From positions 24,796 to 88,795 of the forward strand of contig CAMPIX010000009.1 of assembly GCA_946886565.1 (NCBI GenBank): a DNA stretch of 64,000 nt. Direction: 5' to 3'. Shown here piece after piece: positions 19,503-28,040 of this stretch. How positions within the stretch are numbered: the first letter of the stretch is position 1; every line of letters starts with the position of its first letter. A program made the translations under genes and the position numbers. This stretch comes from an uncultured Altererythrobacter sp. Its GTDB lineage: Bacteria; Pseudomonadota; Alphaproteobacteria; Sphingomonadales; Sphingomonadaceae. The notes beneath the pieces are model-generated. The model saw only the letters and a list, made by a program, of their open reading frames with translations. It had not been told where the DNA came from and did not search any database.

Positions 19503-20207
19503 ATGTCCGATTTGTTGCCCCCCATCGTCGCACGGCCCATCGCGCGTCGCGCCTTCATGGGCGGCATGGCGGCGACCGGCTTGCTTGCCCTGCCGGGCTG
19601 CGCCACGGTGGGTGGGTTCAGCCTGACCGATGCCGTCCAGCGGCTGCTGTTCCTGTCGAGCGAGCGAGCCTTCGCGCGAATGCTCCAGCCCGAAGGGTAT
19701 TGGGACGAACAGGTCGCGCGGCTGGGGCTGGGCCAGTTGCTCGGAACGCGCGGCGACGTTCTCGGCCGCATCCTCACCTCGCCGCTTTTCAAGTCCCGGC
19801 TGGAGGGCGCCTTCGCCGACATCGTCTACGAGGGCGCCGAACGCGCCGCGCCGCTGGTGACCGATGCCGTGCGCACGATCGGCATCCGCAATGCGATCGA
19901 CCTCGTGCGCGGCGGACCCACCGCGGCGACCGCCTTCCTGCGCGGAGAACTCGGCACGCGGCTGCTCGACGCCATGGTGCCCGAACTGGGGCAGGCGATG
20001 CGCGTTGCGAGCGATCCGCTGGTCGGGCAAGCGCTCGCTGCGCTGAGCGGGGTCGACGTACCGCAAGTCGCGGCGCGCGTCGCGACGACGATCGACGACA
20101 CGATCTGGCGCGAAATCGGCGCCGAGGAAGCCGCGATCCGGGCAAACCCGCGCGCGACCGGCGATCCGCTGATCATCGGTGTGTTCGGGGCGGGGGCAGC
20201 GCTTTAA
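19503..20207 (+). CDS. DUF4197 family lipoprotein-like protein
   Basis: A 234-residue protein. The N-terminus has an R-R followed by a hydrophobic stretch and PGC (ARRAFMGGMAATGLLALPGC), so both a Tat-like and a lipoprotein signal are suggested, with Cys36 in the mature start. The mature part is helical (LLFLSSERAFARML, SPLFKSRLEGAFADIVYEG, then the C-terminal ARVATTIDDTIWREIGAEEAA and FGAGAAL). This pattern, ending with D-x-x-W-x-x-I-G-x-x-E, resembles DUF4197. Function unknown. It is divergent from priA with a 57-base gap. Confidence 0.7.
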   Translation: MSDLLPPIVARPIARRAFMGGMAATGLLALPGCATVGGFSLTDAVQRLLFLSSERAFARMLQPEGYWDEQVARLGLGQLLGTRGDVLGRILTSPLFKSRLEGAFADIVYEGAERAAPLVTDAVRTIGIRNAIDLVRGGPTAATAFLRGELGTRLLDAMVPELGQAMRVASDPLVGQALAALSGVDVPQVAARVATTIDDTIWREIGAEEAAIRANPRATGDPLIIGVFGAGAAL

Positions 20208-20258
20208 CTGCCCGCTGCGTCGCGACGAGCCCGGCAATCGCACGCGATACGACTCCCC

Positions 20259-20681
20259 TTATTCGGGCGGGGGAATTTGCAGAAATGTCTCAAGGCATGG
20301 GGCAATTTCGACCGCCTTGCCGTTCCGGTCATATGCATAAAAGAAATGCACGCCCCAAGGTGTGTCCTTCTTCCTTCGAAACCAAACACTGAAATTGCAG
20401 ACCTCGTTAAAGTAATCGATCGAACGACCGAATGTTAAGCCTGATTCCGATTGAGGCGGCCCATCCTGGTTATCCGGCTGTCCCAGATAGCGGACGACCT
20501 CCTCAAACGTGAGTCCGTACAGCCAATTGGGGCCCCATGGCTTGGGCGGAGGAGCGGGAACATGCCCTGGAGGGAGAAGAGTTCGCTGATCTGCCGCAGA
20601 TATGTCAGAACCCACAGCATCATCTGCCGTGGTGCACGCGGCGATCAGCAATAAAGCGAAAAGAGGGACAGTTCGCATCAT
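20259..20681 (-). CDS. Hypothetical lipoprotein next to a broken metallopeptidase
   Basis: A 140-residue protein beginning MMRTVPLFALLLIAAC, with lipobox IAAC. The mature domain contains WGPNWLYGLTFEEVVRYLGQ, an F-x-x-v-x-x-x-L-G-x-P pattern as in small BamE/OmlA-like folds, and ends with FFYAYDRNGKAVEI. I do not assign a family. Start ATG 20681 is used; GTG 20687 overlaps the stop of the upstream reading frame. Base composition here is less GC-rich than in the surrounding genes, suggesting that the pair was acquired together. Confidence 0.6.
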   Translation of the reverse strand: MMRTVPLFALLLIAACTTADDAVGSDISAADQRTLLPPGHVPAPPPKPWGPNWLYGLTFEEVVRYLGQPDNQDGPPQSESGLTFGRSIDYFNEVCNFSVWFRRKKDTPWGVHFFYAYDRNGKAVEIAPCLETFLQIPPPE

Positions 20682-20686
20682 GGCCA

Positions 20687-21428
20687 CTATTCCGGTGGGA
20701 TCAGTTCGCTGCCTTGATAATAGCCGGGCGGTGGGAAGCCGCCTTCTCCATCCGGGTCGATCGTAACGCCTATCTGGCCGGCTATCTGTTTTGCAAGCGT
20801 ATTCGTCATTTGCTCCTGCATTGTAAAGTAATGGCTGCTTGCATCATAATTATTGGTCGACCCGCCAGATTCGAGGTGTCTATCCCAACTCTGTTGAACG
20901 ACAGCTCTGCCAACTTCTGAGTTGTGCACCATCTCGTGAATCATAAGAAAGTTCATGCCTGCCTCTCCGTTCTGGTTATAGAAGATGGCAGTGTCTAAAT
21001 TAATATAGAGGGTATGGCCGTAATTCGCCCACCATAGCCAGCATCATAAAAATTATTGTTGACCTCGATCGTCGTCAGCGCAAAATAAGCCGCTTTCAAC
21101 TCCGCTCCCTTTATAGTGACGTTACCGACTTGGTAAATCGCCTCGTCATTGAGATCCGCAATGACCTCTCCCACCCGCTCAAACGCATCGCGCAGAGCCT
21201 CGATCTGAGTTTGCATCAGGGTCGGTTTGAAGTCTCCTCCGCCGGGCTCGGGCATGACCGTGATGGTGTGCCCCTCGACTTCTCCTGTTCTCGGTTGCGC
21301 AATGATAACTTGCCGGGGATCTCTCGTAACTAAATCCAGCATCAACCACATAGCCATGATTTGGTTTGCCGCGCCGCTTGGACGCTCGACTACGACGACG
21401 ATTGTAGAAACGTCTAACTGCCTGACAT
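20687..21428 (-). pseudogene. Frameshifted HExxH zinc-metallopeptidase-like gene
   Basis: Three minus-strand frames join into one protein-like sequence. From ATG 21428 (SD GAAGGA) the first few codons are in one frame. Then LDVSTIVVVVERPSGAANQI and the rest read in a second frame down to about 21030, ending NNFYDAGYGG. Then NYGHTLYINLDTAIFYNQNG, MNFLMIHEMVHN and the C-terminus read in a third frame to 20687. HEMVH (about 20938-20924) is the zinc-binding motif. At least one frameshift (~21021-21036) and probably a second (~21415) are needed, so the gene is broken in this sequence unless these are sequencing errors. The AT-richer composition suggests transfer. Confidence 0.6.
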
Positions 21429-21540
21429 CTGAAATCCTTCAGTTTGATTTTCTTATGCAGCGTAGAACCTCGACTCTAACGCGGGGAGCTTGCGGTAGCC
21501 TGAAGCTGTCATTGAATGCACTCGATTGGCCCTCCCGCGG

Positions 21541-21568
21541 TTGCCTTGCGAGGGCCAGGGCCTATAGG
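21541..21568 (+). promoter_or_regulatory. Candidate promoter of the transaldolase gene
   Basis: TTGCCT (21541-21546), a 16-base spacer and TATAGG (21563-21568) lie 32 bases before the ATG at 21601. The same TTGC-16-TATAGG layout precedes rpmF in this window. Read by eye, not tested. Confidence 0.45.
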
Positions 21569-21600
21569 CTCCGCCATCCTCAAACATCCGAGTCTGCCCC

Positions 21601-22254
21601 ATGAAATTCTTCGTCGACACCGCCGATACCGCCGAGATCGAGGAGCTGGCCGCAACCGGCCTGCTCGACGGCGTCACCACCAACCCCTCGCTGATCGCCA
21701 AATCGGGCCGCGACTTCATGGAAGTGACGAAAGAGATTTGCGGCCTCGTCGATGGTCCGGTGAGCGCCGAAGTCGTCGCGCTCGACCACGAGGCGATGAT
21801 GAAAGAGGCCGAGGTCCTGCGCAAGATTGCGGACAACGTCTGCATCAAGGTGCCGCTGACGATCGACGGCTTGAAGACCTGCAAGGCGCTGACCGGGGAG
21901 GGCACGATGGTCAACGTCACGCTGTGCTTCTCGGCCAACCAGGCGCTGCTCGCGGCCAAGGCGGGGGCGACCTTCATCTCGCCCTTCGTCGGCCGGCACG
22001 ACGACAACGGGTTCGACGGGATGGAGCTTATCGGCGACATCCGGCTGATCTACGACAACTATCTGTTCGATACGCAGATCCTCGTCGCTTCGGTTCGCCA
22101 CGCGACGCATGTGCTCCAGAGCGCGAAGATCGGCGCCGACGTTGCGACGATGCCGCCGGGCGTGATCAAGGGCCTGTTCAAGCACGTTCTGACCGACAAG
22201 GGCATCGAAGGCTTCCTCGCCGACTGGGCGAAGACCGGGCAGAAAATCATATGA
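21601..22254 (+). CDS. Transaldolase / fructose-6-phosphate aldolase family (TalC-type)
   Basis: A short (217 aa) class I aldolase of the transaldolase type 3B/FSA family. It starts [16 protein letters not shown], has [17 protein letters not shown], and carries the Schiff-base lysine in [23 protein letters not shown] and [12 protein letters not shown] are also typical. It would exchange dihydroxyacetone units between sugar phosphates in the pentose phosphate pathway, or cleave fructose-6-phosphate; transaldolase activity is more usual for sequences of this type. A palindromic repeat separates it from cobT. Confidence 0.92.
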   Translation: MKFFVDTADTAEIEELAATGLLDGVTTNPSLIAKSGRDFMEVTKEICGLVDGPVSAEVVALDHEAMMKEAEVLRKIADNVCIKVPLTIDGLKTCKALTGEGTMVNVTLCFSANQALLAAKAGATFISPFVGRHDDNGFDGMELIGDIRLIYDNYLFDTQILVASVRHATHVLQSAKIGADVATMPPGVIKGLFKHVLTDKGIEGFLADWAKTGQKII

Positions 22255-22265
22255 TGATTTTCTGC

Positions 22266-22364
22266 CCGAGTCCCCGCGAAGGCGGGGACCTCGGGAGGCT
22301 ATCGATGATGCAGCCGAACCGAACGACCAGGAGGCCTGAGGCCCCCACCTTCGCGGGGGCTCGG
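22266..22364. repeat. Palindromic repeat 'CCCCGCGAAGGCGGGG' between transaldolase gene and cobT
   Basis: Arms at 22266-22292 (CCGAGTCCCCGCGAAGG...) and 22338-22364 are complementary over about 27 bases with few mismatches, and each arm is itself a small hairpin (CCCCGC/GCGGGG). This is a repeat type commonly seen in alphaproteobacterial intergenic DNA. The cobT TTG start begins only 11 bases beyond it. Confidence 0.75.
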
Positions 22365-22374
22365 AAAGAATAGC

Positions 22375-24195
22375 TTGGCAGACCAGACACCCCTCGACCG
22401 CTTCAAGCAGGCGCTGACCGGCACCGCGCGGGCGCTCGCGCGCGAGCCCGAGGTCGAGGTGGCGTGGAGCGCCGACGCACCCGCGGCGAACGGCAAGAAC
22501 TTCCGCGTGCCGCTGCCGGGCCGCAACCTTCCGCCGGAGCAGGCGCGCGAGGCGCGCGGCTTCGCCGACAGCTTCGCGCTCAGGCTGCGTCATCACGACG
22601 CAGCGCTCCACGCGCGCGGCATGCCCGCCGAGCCGGTTGCGCGCGCCTGCTACGACATGGCCGAGCAGGTCCGCTACGAGGCGCTCGGCGCGAACAACTT
22701 CAGCGGGATACGCGACAATCTTGACGCCGCGGTCGAGCTGCGCACCGCGAGCGATCCGATCGCGCGCGCGCAGAGCGAGAGCGACGTGCCGCTGCAGACC
22801 GCGCTCGGCCTGATTCTGCGAGAGCGCCTGACCGGCGCGCCGGTGCCCGAGCGCGCCCGGGCGGGCGTCGACATGGTGCGCGAGTTCATCGAGGCGCGCG
22901 CCGAGCCGGACTTCGAGGCGCTCGCGCTGTCGCTCGACGATCAAAAGGCTTTCCAGTCGCTTGCGCTCGACATGTTGCGGCACCTCGAGCTCACCCGAGC
23001 CGAAGAGAACGACGGTGGCGAGGACGAGGACGGCGAGGGCGAAGACGGTGCCGACGAGGACGAGAACGAGGATCAGGGCGAAGACAGCGGCGAATCCGAA
23101 CCACAATCGACCCAGATCGCCGGCGAGCCGAGCGAAGGCGAAAGCGAGGACGGCGACGACACCGATACCGCCGAGGGCGAGGAGATGGCCGACGGCGAGC
23201 CCTCGGACGAGGGCGAGGAGGGCATTCACCCGGTCCGCCCCAACCGCCCGTGGACCGACATCCCCAACGACTTCGAGTACAAATACTTCACCGACAAGTT
23301 CGACGAGGTGATCGAAGCGCCCGAGCTGTGCGATGCGGAAGAGCTCGACCGGCTGCGGACCTATCTCGACAGCCAGCTCGCCGGGCTGCAATCGGTCGTC
23401 ACCAAGCTCGCCAACCGGCTCCAGCGCCGCCTGATGGCGCAGCAGAACCGCAGCTGGGATTTCGACCAGGAAGAGGGCCTGCTCGACGCCGCGCGGCTCG
23501 CGCGCGTGGTCATCAGCCCCGGCCATTCGCTCAGCTACAAGATCGAGCGCGATACCGAGTTCAAGGACACGGTGGTGACGCTGCTGATCGACAACTCGGG
23601 CTCGATGCGCGGACGGCCGATCTCGATCGCCGCGATCAGCGCCGACATCCTCGCGCGCACGCTCGAACGCTGCGGGGTCAAGACCGAGATCCTCGGCTTC
23701 ACCACCCGCGCGTGGAAGGGCGGGCAGAGCCGCGAGGCCTGGCTCGCCGACGGCAAGCCGCCGCAGCCCGGCCGCCTCAACGACTTGCGCCACATCGTCT
23801 ACAAGAAAGCAGACGAGCCCTGGCGCCGCGCGCGCCGCAACCTCGGTCTGATGATGCGCGAGGGGCTGCTCAAGGAGAACATCGACGGCGAGGCGCTGCT
23901 CTGGGCGCACCAGCGCCTGCTCGCCCGGCCCGAGGACCGCCGCATCCTGATGGTCATTTCCGACGGCGCCCCGGTCGACGATTCGACCCTGAGCGTGAAC
24001 AGCGCCGGCTATCTCGAAAGCCACCTGCGCCGCGTGATCGAATGGATCGAGAAGAGCTCGCCCGTTCAGCTATCCGCGATCGGCATCGGTCACGACGTCA
24101 CCCGCTATTACAAACGCTCGGTCACGATCATGGACGTCGAGCAACTGGGCGGCACCATTATCGAGCAACTTGCGGGGTTGTTCGAGGTGGAGTGA
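22375..24195 (+). CDS. cobT: Cobaltochelatase subunit CobT
   Basis: CobT forms, with CobS, the AAA+/VWA partner of the large CobN subunit for cobalt insertion into hydrogenobyrinate diamide in aerobic cobalamin synthesis. The 606-residue product has the N-terminal CobT domain ([15 protein letters not shown]) and a long Asp/Glu-rich linker (about residues 205-285). The VWA domain follows, with [13 protein letters not shown] and [10 protein letters not shown]. The start is TTG 22375 (SD GGAAAGA). cobS is not adjacent in the window. A CobT-like role in another chelatase is less likely. Confidence 0.92.
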   Translation: MADQTPLDRFKQALTGTARALAREPEVEVAWSADAPAANGKNFRVPLPGRNLPPEQAREARGFADSFALRLRHHDAALHARGMPAEPVARACYDMAEQVRYEALGANNFSGIRDNLDAAVELRTASDPIARAQSESDVPLQTALGLILRERLTGAPVPERARAGVDMVREFIEARAEPDFEALALSLDDQKAFQSLALDMLRHLELTRAEENDGGEDEDGEGEDGADEDENEDQGEDSGESEPQSTQIAGEPSEGESEDGDDTDTAEGEEMADGEPSDEGEEGIHPVRPNRPWTDIPNDFEYKYFTDKFDEVIEAPELCDAEELDRLRTYLDSQLAGLQSVVTKLANRLQRRLMAQQNRSWDFDQEEGLLDAARLARVVISPGHSLSYKIERDTEFKDTVVTLLIDNSGSMRGRPISIAAISADILARTLERCGVKTEILGFTTRAWKGGQSREAWLADGKPPQPGRLNDLRHIVYKKADEPWRRARRNLGLMMREGLLKENIDGEALLWAHQRLLARPEDRRILMVISDGAPVDDSTLSVNSAGYLESHLRRVIEWIEKSSPVQLSAIGIGHDVTRYYKRSVTIMDVEQLGGTIIEQLAGLFEVE

Positions 24196-24204
24196 TTTGC
24201 GGGG

Positions 24205-24219
24205 TCACACATGGTGTGA
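24205..24219 (+). promoter_or_regulatory. Candidate operator of the parDE module
   Basis: TCACAC, ATG, GTGTGA is a perfect 6-bp inverted repeat with a 3-base spacer, 14 bases before the antitoxin ATG. Ribbon-helix-helix antitoxins bind such short palindromes to repress their own operon. Position and symmetry are seen; binding is inferred. Confidence 0.5.
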
Positions 24220-24232
24220 TAAAGTATGCGTC

Positions 24233-24520
24233 ATGGGAAAGCTCGAGCGCATCACCGTGACCATGCCCGAAGAGATGGCCGCCAAGCTGCGCGCGGCGGT
24301 AGAGGCTGGCGAATACGCGACCACTAGCGAGATCGTTCGCGAAGCTCTGCGCGATTGGGGTGACGAGCAGCAGCGGCGTGAGACCGAAAACGCCGCGATG
24401 CGTGCTATCCTCGACAAGGCTCGTGCAGGAAAACGCTATACGGCTGATGAGGTCTTCGCAAAGGTGTACAAACGGATCGATGAGATCGCCGCGCGGCGGG
24501 CGGATGGGCCTGTCGGTTGA
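24233..24520 (+). CDS. parD: ParD/CopG-type ribbon-helix-helix antitoxin
   Basis: A 95-residue antitoxin. The N-terminal MGKLERITVTMPEEMAAKLR strand and helices, and EYATTSEIVREALRDW, form a ribbon-helix-helix DNA-binding domain typical of ParD. The C-terminal ~45 residues are charged and would wrap the toxin. ATG 24233 was chosen because it begins the RHH strand. The preceding in-frame codons run through the operator. It overlaps the toxin start by four bases. Confidence 0.9.
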   Translation: MGKLERITVTMPEEMAAKLRAAVEAGEYATTSEIVREALRDWGDEQQRRETENAAMRAILDKARAGKRYTADEVFAKVYKRIDEIAARRADGPVG

Positions 24521-24813
24521 AGCTCCTTTATCTGGAAGACGCGCTCTCCGACATCGGCGAGATTGGCGACTACATCGCTGAAGATGATGCGGAGCAGGCA
24601 AGGCGGTTCGTTGCCATCTTGCGCGAATTCATCGAAACGATCGCAGACAATCCTCGTCGGTTCCGCTTACGGAGTGAGTGGGGCGAATCGGTCAGAGCTG
24701 CCAATTTTGGCAACTACATCATCGTTTTCGAACACGACGAAGCGGCCATCTATATCCTGCGCATAGCAAACGGGCGGCGCAACATCGTCGCCCTTCTTTC
24801 TGGCACGGATTGA
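24517..24813 (+). CDS. parE: ParE/RelE-family toxin
   Basis: A 98-residue RelE/ParE-superfamily protein: LYLEDALSDIGEIGDYIAED, NPRRFRLRSEWGESVRAANF, then a terminal strand YIVF-like NYIIVFEHDEAAIYILRI. ParE proteins poison DNA gyrase, whereas RelE members cleave mRNA; the sequence and the ParD partner favour ParE. It starts with TTG in a TTGA overlap with parD, so the toxin is translated after the antitoxin. Its stop overlaps the next gene's ATG (TGATG). Confidence 0.88.
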   Translation: MKLLYLEDALSDIGEIGDYIAEDDAEQARRFVAILREFIETIADNPRRFRLRSEWGESVRAANFGNYIIVFEHDEAAIYILRIANGRRNIVALLSGTD

Positions 24814-25490
24814 TGAACGTCTCGCAAGCCGTCGCCAGCCGCCGTTCGGTGCGTGCATTCCTCGACAAGCCCGTCGACCGCGCCATGATCGCGCGCGTGC
24901 TTGAGAAGGCGCAGCGCGCGCCGTCGGGCGGGAACGTGCAGCCGTGGCACGGGGTCATGCTCACCGGTGAGCCGATGGAGCGGCTGTTCGTGCGGATCGC
25001 GGAGGAATTTCCCAAGGGCCGCGCGGCGCACGCGCCCGAGTATCATATCTATCCGCCCGGGCTCGATGGCGCCTACGAAACGCGCCGCCGCGGAGTGGGG
25101 GAGGACATGTACGGCGCGCTCGAAATCCCGCGCGAGGACAAGCCCAAGCGCCTCGCCTGGTTCGCCAACAACTTCCGCGCATTCGGCGCCCCGGTGCTGA
25201 TGCTGGTCCACACGCCCAAGTACATGGGTCCGCCCCAGTGGTCGGACATCGGCATGTGGCTGCAGACCATCATGCTGCTGCTGCGCGAGGAAGGGCTCGA
25301 TTCGTGCCCGCAGGAGGCCTGGGCGGTCTATTCGCCGCAAATCCGCGAGGTGGTCGAGATCCCCGAGGATCATACCTTCTTCTGCGGCCTCGCGATCGGC
25401 TGGCGCGATCCAGCGGCTGCGGTGAACAACTTCCCCGTCGCGCGCGCGCCGATCGACGAGGCGATCCGCTGGCAGGGCTTCGACGCTTGA
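24813..25490 (+). CDS. Nitroreductase-family FMN oxidoreductase
   Basis: A 225-residue flavoprotein. It has the FMN phosphate-binding SRRSVRAFLDKPVD at residues ~8-21, the RAPSGGNVQPWHGV motif, and a C-terminal GLAIGWRDPAAAVNNFP block as in the nfnB/NADPH nitroreductase group. It would reduce nitro or quinone compounds using NAD(P)H. The ATG overlaps the parE stop by one base, so it is translationally coupled to a toxin-antitoxin module, which is unusual. The substrate is unknown. Confidence 0.85.
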   Translation: MNVSQAVASRRSVRAFLDKPVDRAMIARVLEKAQRAPSGGNVQPWHGVMLTGEPMERLFVRIAEEFPKGRAAHAPEYHIYPPGLDGAYETRRRGVGEDMYGALEIPREDKPKRLAWFANNFRAFGAPVLMLVHTPKYMGPPQWSDIGMWLQTIMLLLREEGLDSCPQEAWAVYSPQIREVVEIPEDHTFFCGLAIGWRDPAAAVNNFPVARAPIDEAIRWQGFDA

Positions 25491-25524
25491 CCGCAAGCCC
25501 GCGCGCGGGCCAAGGCTGACCGCG

Positions 25525-26973
25525 ATGACCGCCGCCTCGCTCCAGCTCTTCAACTCCCTGACCCGCCGGCTCGAAACCTTCGAGCCCATCCATCCCGGCG
25601 AAGCGCGCGTCTATTCGTGCGGGCCGACGGTCTACAATTATCCGCACATCGGCAACATGCGCGCCTATGTCTTCGCCGACGTGCTGGGACGGACGCTGAG
25701 CTGGAAGGGTTACAATCTCACCCACGTGATCAACATCACCGATGTCGGCCATCTGACCGACGACGCCGACGCGGGCGAGGACAAGCTGGAGAAGGCTGCG
25801 GCCGAAAACGCGCAATCGATCTGGGACATCGCGAAGCACTATACCGAGGCTTATTGGGCCGACGTGGAAGCGCTGAATATCCGCCAGCCGGCGCAGTGGC
25901 CGATCGCGACCGACTACGTGCCCCAGATGATCGAGTTCGCGAAGTCCATCGCGGACAAGCATTGCTACCAGATCGAGGGCGGGCTCTACTTCGACGTCTC
26001 GACGATCGCCGATTACGGCCGCCTCGCGCGCGCGAAGACCGAGGAGGGCGAGGGCCGGATCGATGCGGTCGAGGGGAAGCGCAATGGGGCCGACTTCGCG
26101 ATCTGGCGCAAGACCCCGCCGGGCGAAACGCGCCAGATGGAATGGGACAGCCCCTGGGGCCGGGGCGCGCCCGGTTGGCACCTCGAATGCTCGGTCATGG
26201 GCGAAGCGCTGCTCGGCTTCCCGTTCGACATCCACACCGGCGGGATCGATCACCGCGAAATCCACCACCCGAACGAGATCGCGCAGAACCAGGCGCGCTG
26301 CTGCGCCGATGGGCTCGACGATCCGCTCGCGAGCGGCGCGCGCGTGTGGATGCACAACAACTTCCTCGTCGAGCGGTCGGGCAAGATGAGCAAGAGCGCG
26401 GGCGAGTTCCTGCGCCTGCCGTTGCTCGTGTCGAAGGGCTACCATCCGCTCGCCTACCGCCTGATGTGTCTTCAAGCGCACTACCGCAGCGAGCTCGAAT
26501 TCTCATGGGACGGTCTTGGCGCGGCGCTCACGCGGCTCAAGCGCATGGCGATCGCGGTCGAGCGGATCGGCGATGCCGACGACGGCGGCGATCCGCGCCA
26601 CCCGAAGCTCGCACCGTTCCTCGAGCGGTTCGATGCCGCGATCTCGGACGATCTCAACACCCCGCTCGCATTGACCGCGCTCGAGGAGGTGCTCGCCGCG
26701 AAGAAGGTCGATTCCTCTGCCAAGCGCGCCGCGGTGGCCGAAATGGACGCGGTGCTCGGGCTGGGCCTGCTCGACCTCACCCGCGCCGACCTGCGCGTGC
26801 GCCCGCAGGCCGCCGAGCTCGACGAGGACGACGTCGAGGATGCACTTGAGCGCCGCCGCGATGCCCGCGCCGCGCGCGACTTCGCCCGCTCCGACGCAAT
26901 CCGCGACGAACTCGCCGCGAAGGGCGTGGAAGTGATGGACGGCGATCCGCTGGGGTGGGACTGGAAGCTGTGA
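25525..26973 (+). CDS. cysS: Cysteinyl-tRNA synthetase
   Basis: A class I synthetase that charges tRNA-Cys, 482 residues. It shows the zinc-binding Cys and HIGH-like motif CGPTVYNYPHIGNMRAY, the catalytic-domain HTGGIDHREIHHPNEIAQ, the KMSKS loop GKMSKSAG, and the C-terminal anticodon-binding helices with ARDFARSDAIRDELAAKG. It is full length. The stop overlaps the GTG of the next gene (GTGA). Confidence 0.96.
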   Translation: MTAASLQLFNSLTRRLETFEPIHPGEARVYSCGPTVYNYPHIGNMRAYVFADVLGRTLSWKGYNLTHVINITDVGHLTDDADAGEDKLEKAAAENAQSIWDIAKHYTEAYWADVEALNIRQPAQWPIATDYVPQMIEFAKSIADKHCYQIEGGLYFDVSTIADYGRLARAKTEEGEGRIDAVEGKRNGADFAIWRKTPPGETRQMEWDSPWGRGAPGWHLECSVMGEALLGFPFDIHTGGIDHREIHHPNEIAQNQARCCADGLDDPLASGARVWMHNNFLVERSGKMSKSAGEFLRLPLLVSKGYHPLAYRLMCLQAHYRSELEFSWDGLGAALTRLKRMAIAVERIGDADDGGDPRHPKLAPFLERFDAAISDDLNTPLALTALEEVLAAKKVDSSAKRAAVAEMDAVLGLGLLDLTRADLRVRPQAAELDEDDVEDALERRRDARAARDFARSDAIRDELAAKGVEVMDGDPLGWDWKL

Positions 26974-27908
26974 CGACCGCCGTACTCTCCGGCCTGATCC
27001 GGCCGCTGGTCGAAACACAGCTCCCATCCGGGATCGAACCGCGCTGGTACACCTCGGTCGAGGAACTGCATGCGCTCGCGCCCGAGGCGGAGATCGGCTG
27101 GTTCGATCTCGACGCGAAGGAGCCGATGGCCGAGGCGGTGCGGCGGGCAGAGAAGCTGGTCTGGCTCAATTCGATCTACGCCGGGCTCGATTTCCTGCCG
27201 CTCGACCTGCTGCAGCGGCGCGGCACGACCATCACAAACGGGGCGGGGATCAACGCGGTCACGATCGCCGAGTACGTCGTGATGGGCATGCTGACGATGG
27301 CCAAGGGCTATCGCGAGGTCGTGCGCGCGCAGGATCGGCGCGAGTGGCTGCTCGATTCGCCGGGCAAGCGCGAGCTGGCGGGGAGCAAGGCGCTGCTGCT
27401 CGGCTATGGCGCGATCGGCAAGCTGGTGAAGGCGCGGCTCGAGGCGTTCGAGGTCGAGGTCGCGGTGGTGCGCCGCTCGGGGGGAGACGGTGTGCTCGGC
27501 CCGGACGAATGGCGCGCGCGGCTCGGCGAGTTCGACTGGGTCATCCTCGCGGTGCCAGCCACGCCCGAGACCGACGCGATGATCGGCGCGGCCGAGCTCG
27601 CGGCGATGAAACCCGACGCGGTGCTGGTGAACATCGCGCGCGGCGCGGTGGTCGATCAGGAAGCGCTCGTCGCCGCGCTCGCGGACAAGCGCATCGGCGG
27701 CGCCTTCCTCGACGTCACCACGCCCGAGCCGCTGCCCGCCGAGCATCCGCTGTGGGCGCTCGACAACGCGCACGTCACCATGCACCTCTCGGGCCGCGCG
27801 CAGTCGAAGATGTTCGTCCGTTCGGCCGAGCGCTTTCTCGCCAACTGCCGCCGGTTCGTAGCGGGCAAGCCGCTCGAGCCGGTGTTCGATCCCGCGCGCG
27901 GATACTGA
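26970..27908 (+). CDS. D-isomer 2-hydroxyacid dehydrogenase family protein
   Basis: A 312-residue NAD(P)-dependent dehydrogenase. The nucleotide-binding motif is GYGAIGK, and the signature NIARGAVVDQEALVAAL and the substrate-region TPEPLPAEHPLW are clear. The catalytic His is expected in HVTMHLSGRAQ. It would interconvert a 2-oxoacid and a D-2-hydroxyacid; the exact substrate is not predictable. Start GTG 26970 overlaps the cysS stop by four bases, so the two are co-translated. It could also be a glyoxylate/hydroxypyruvate reductase. Confidence 0.87.
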   Translation: MTTAVLSGLIRPLVETQLPSGIEPRWYTSVEELHALAPEAEIGWFDLDAKEPMAEAVRRAEKLVWLNSIYAGLDFLPLDLLQRRGTTITNGAGINAVTIAEYVVMGMLTMAKGYREVVRAQDRREWLLDSPGKRELAGSKALLLGYGAIGKLVKARLEAFEVEVAVVRRSGGDGVLGPDEWRARLGEFDWVILAVPATPETDAMIGAAELAAMKPDAVLVNIARGAVVDQEALVAALADKRIGGAFLDVTTPEPLPAEHPLWALDNAHVTMHLSGRAQSKMFVRSAERFLANCRRFVAGKPLEPVFDPARGY

Positions 27909-28040
27909 TCGCGGCGCAAGCGGCGTGACTCGCGCGCGCCCATTTGATACCCCGCTTGGCATCGAGCGGCGCAGAGCCGCCACCGGTCGCATCGAAGCGT
28001 CGGCGCCAAGGGGCGTCAATCGTTTGGGGGGAATGCGATC

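Noticed and set aside
24170..24232. Longer start for the ParD antitoxin at 24170
   Set aside because: It would translate through the operator palindrome and add unrelated residues before the RHH strand; ATG 24233 is the natural start.
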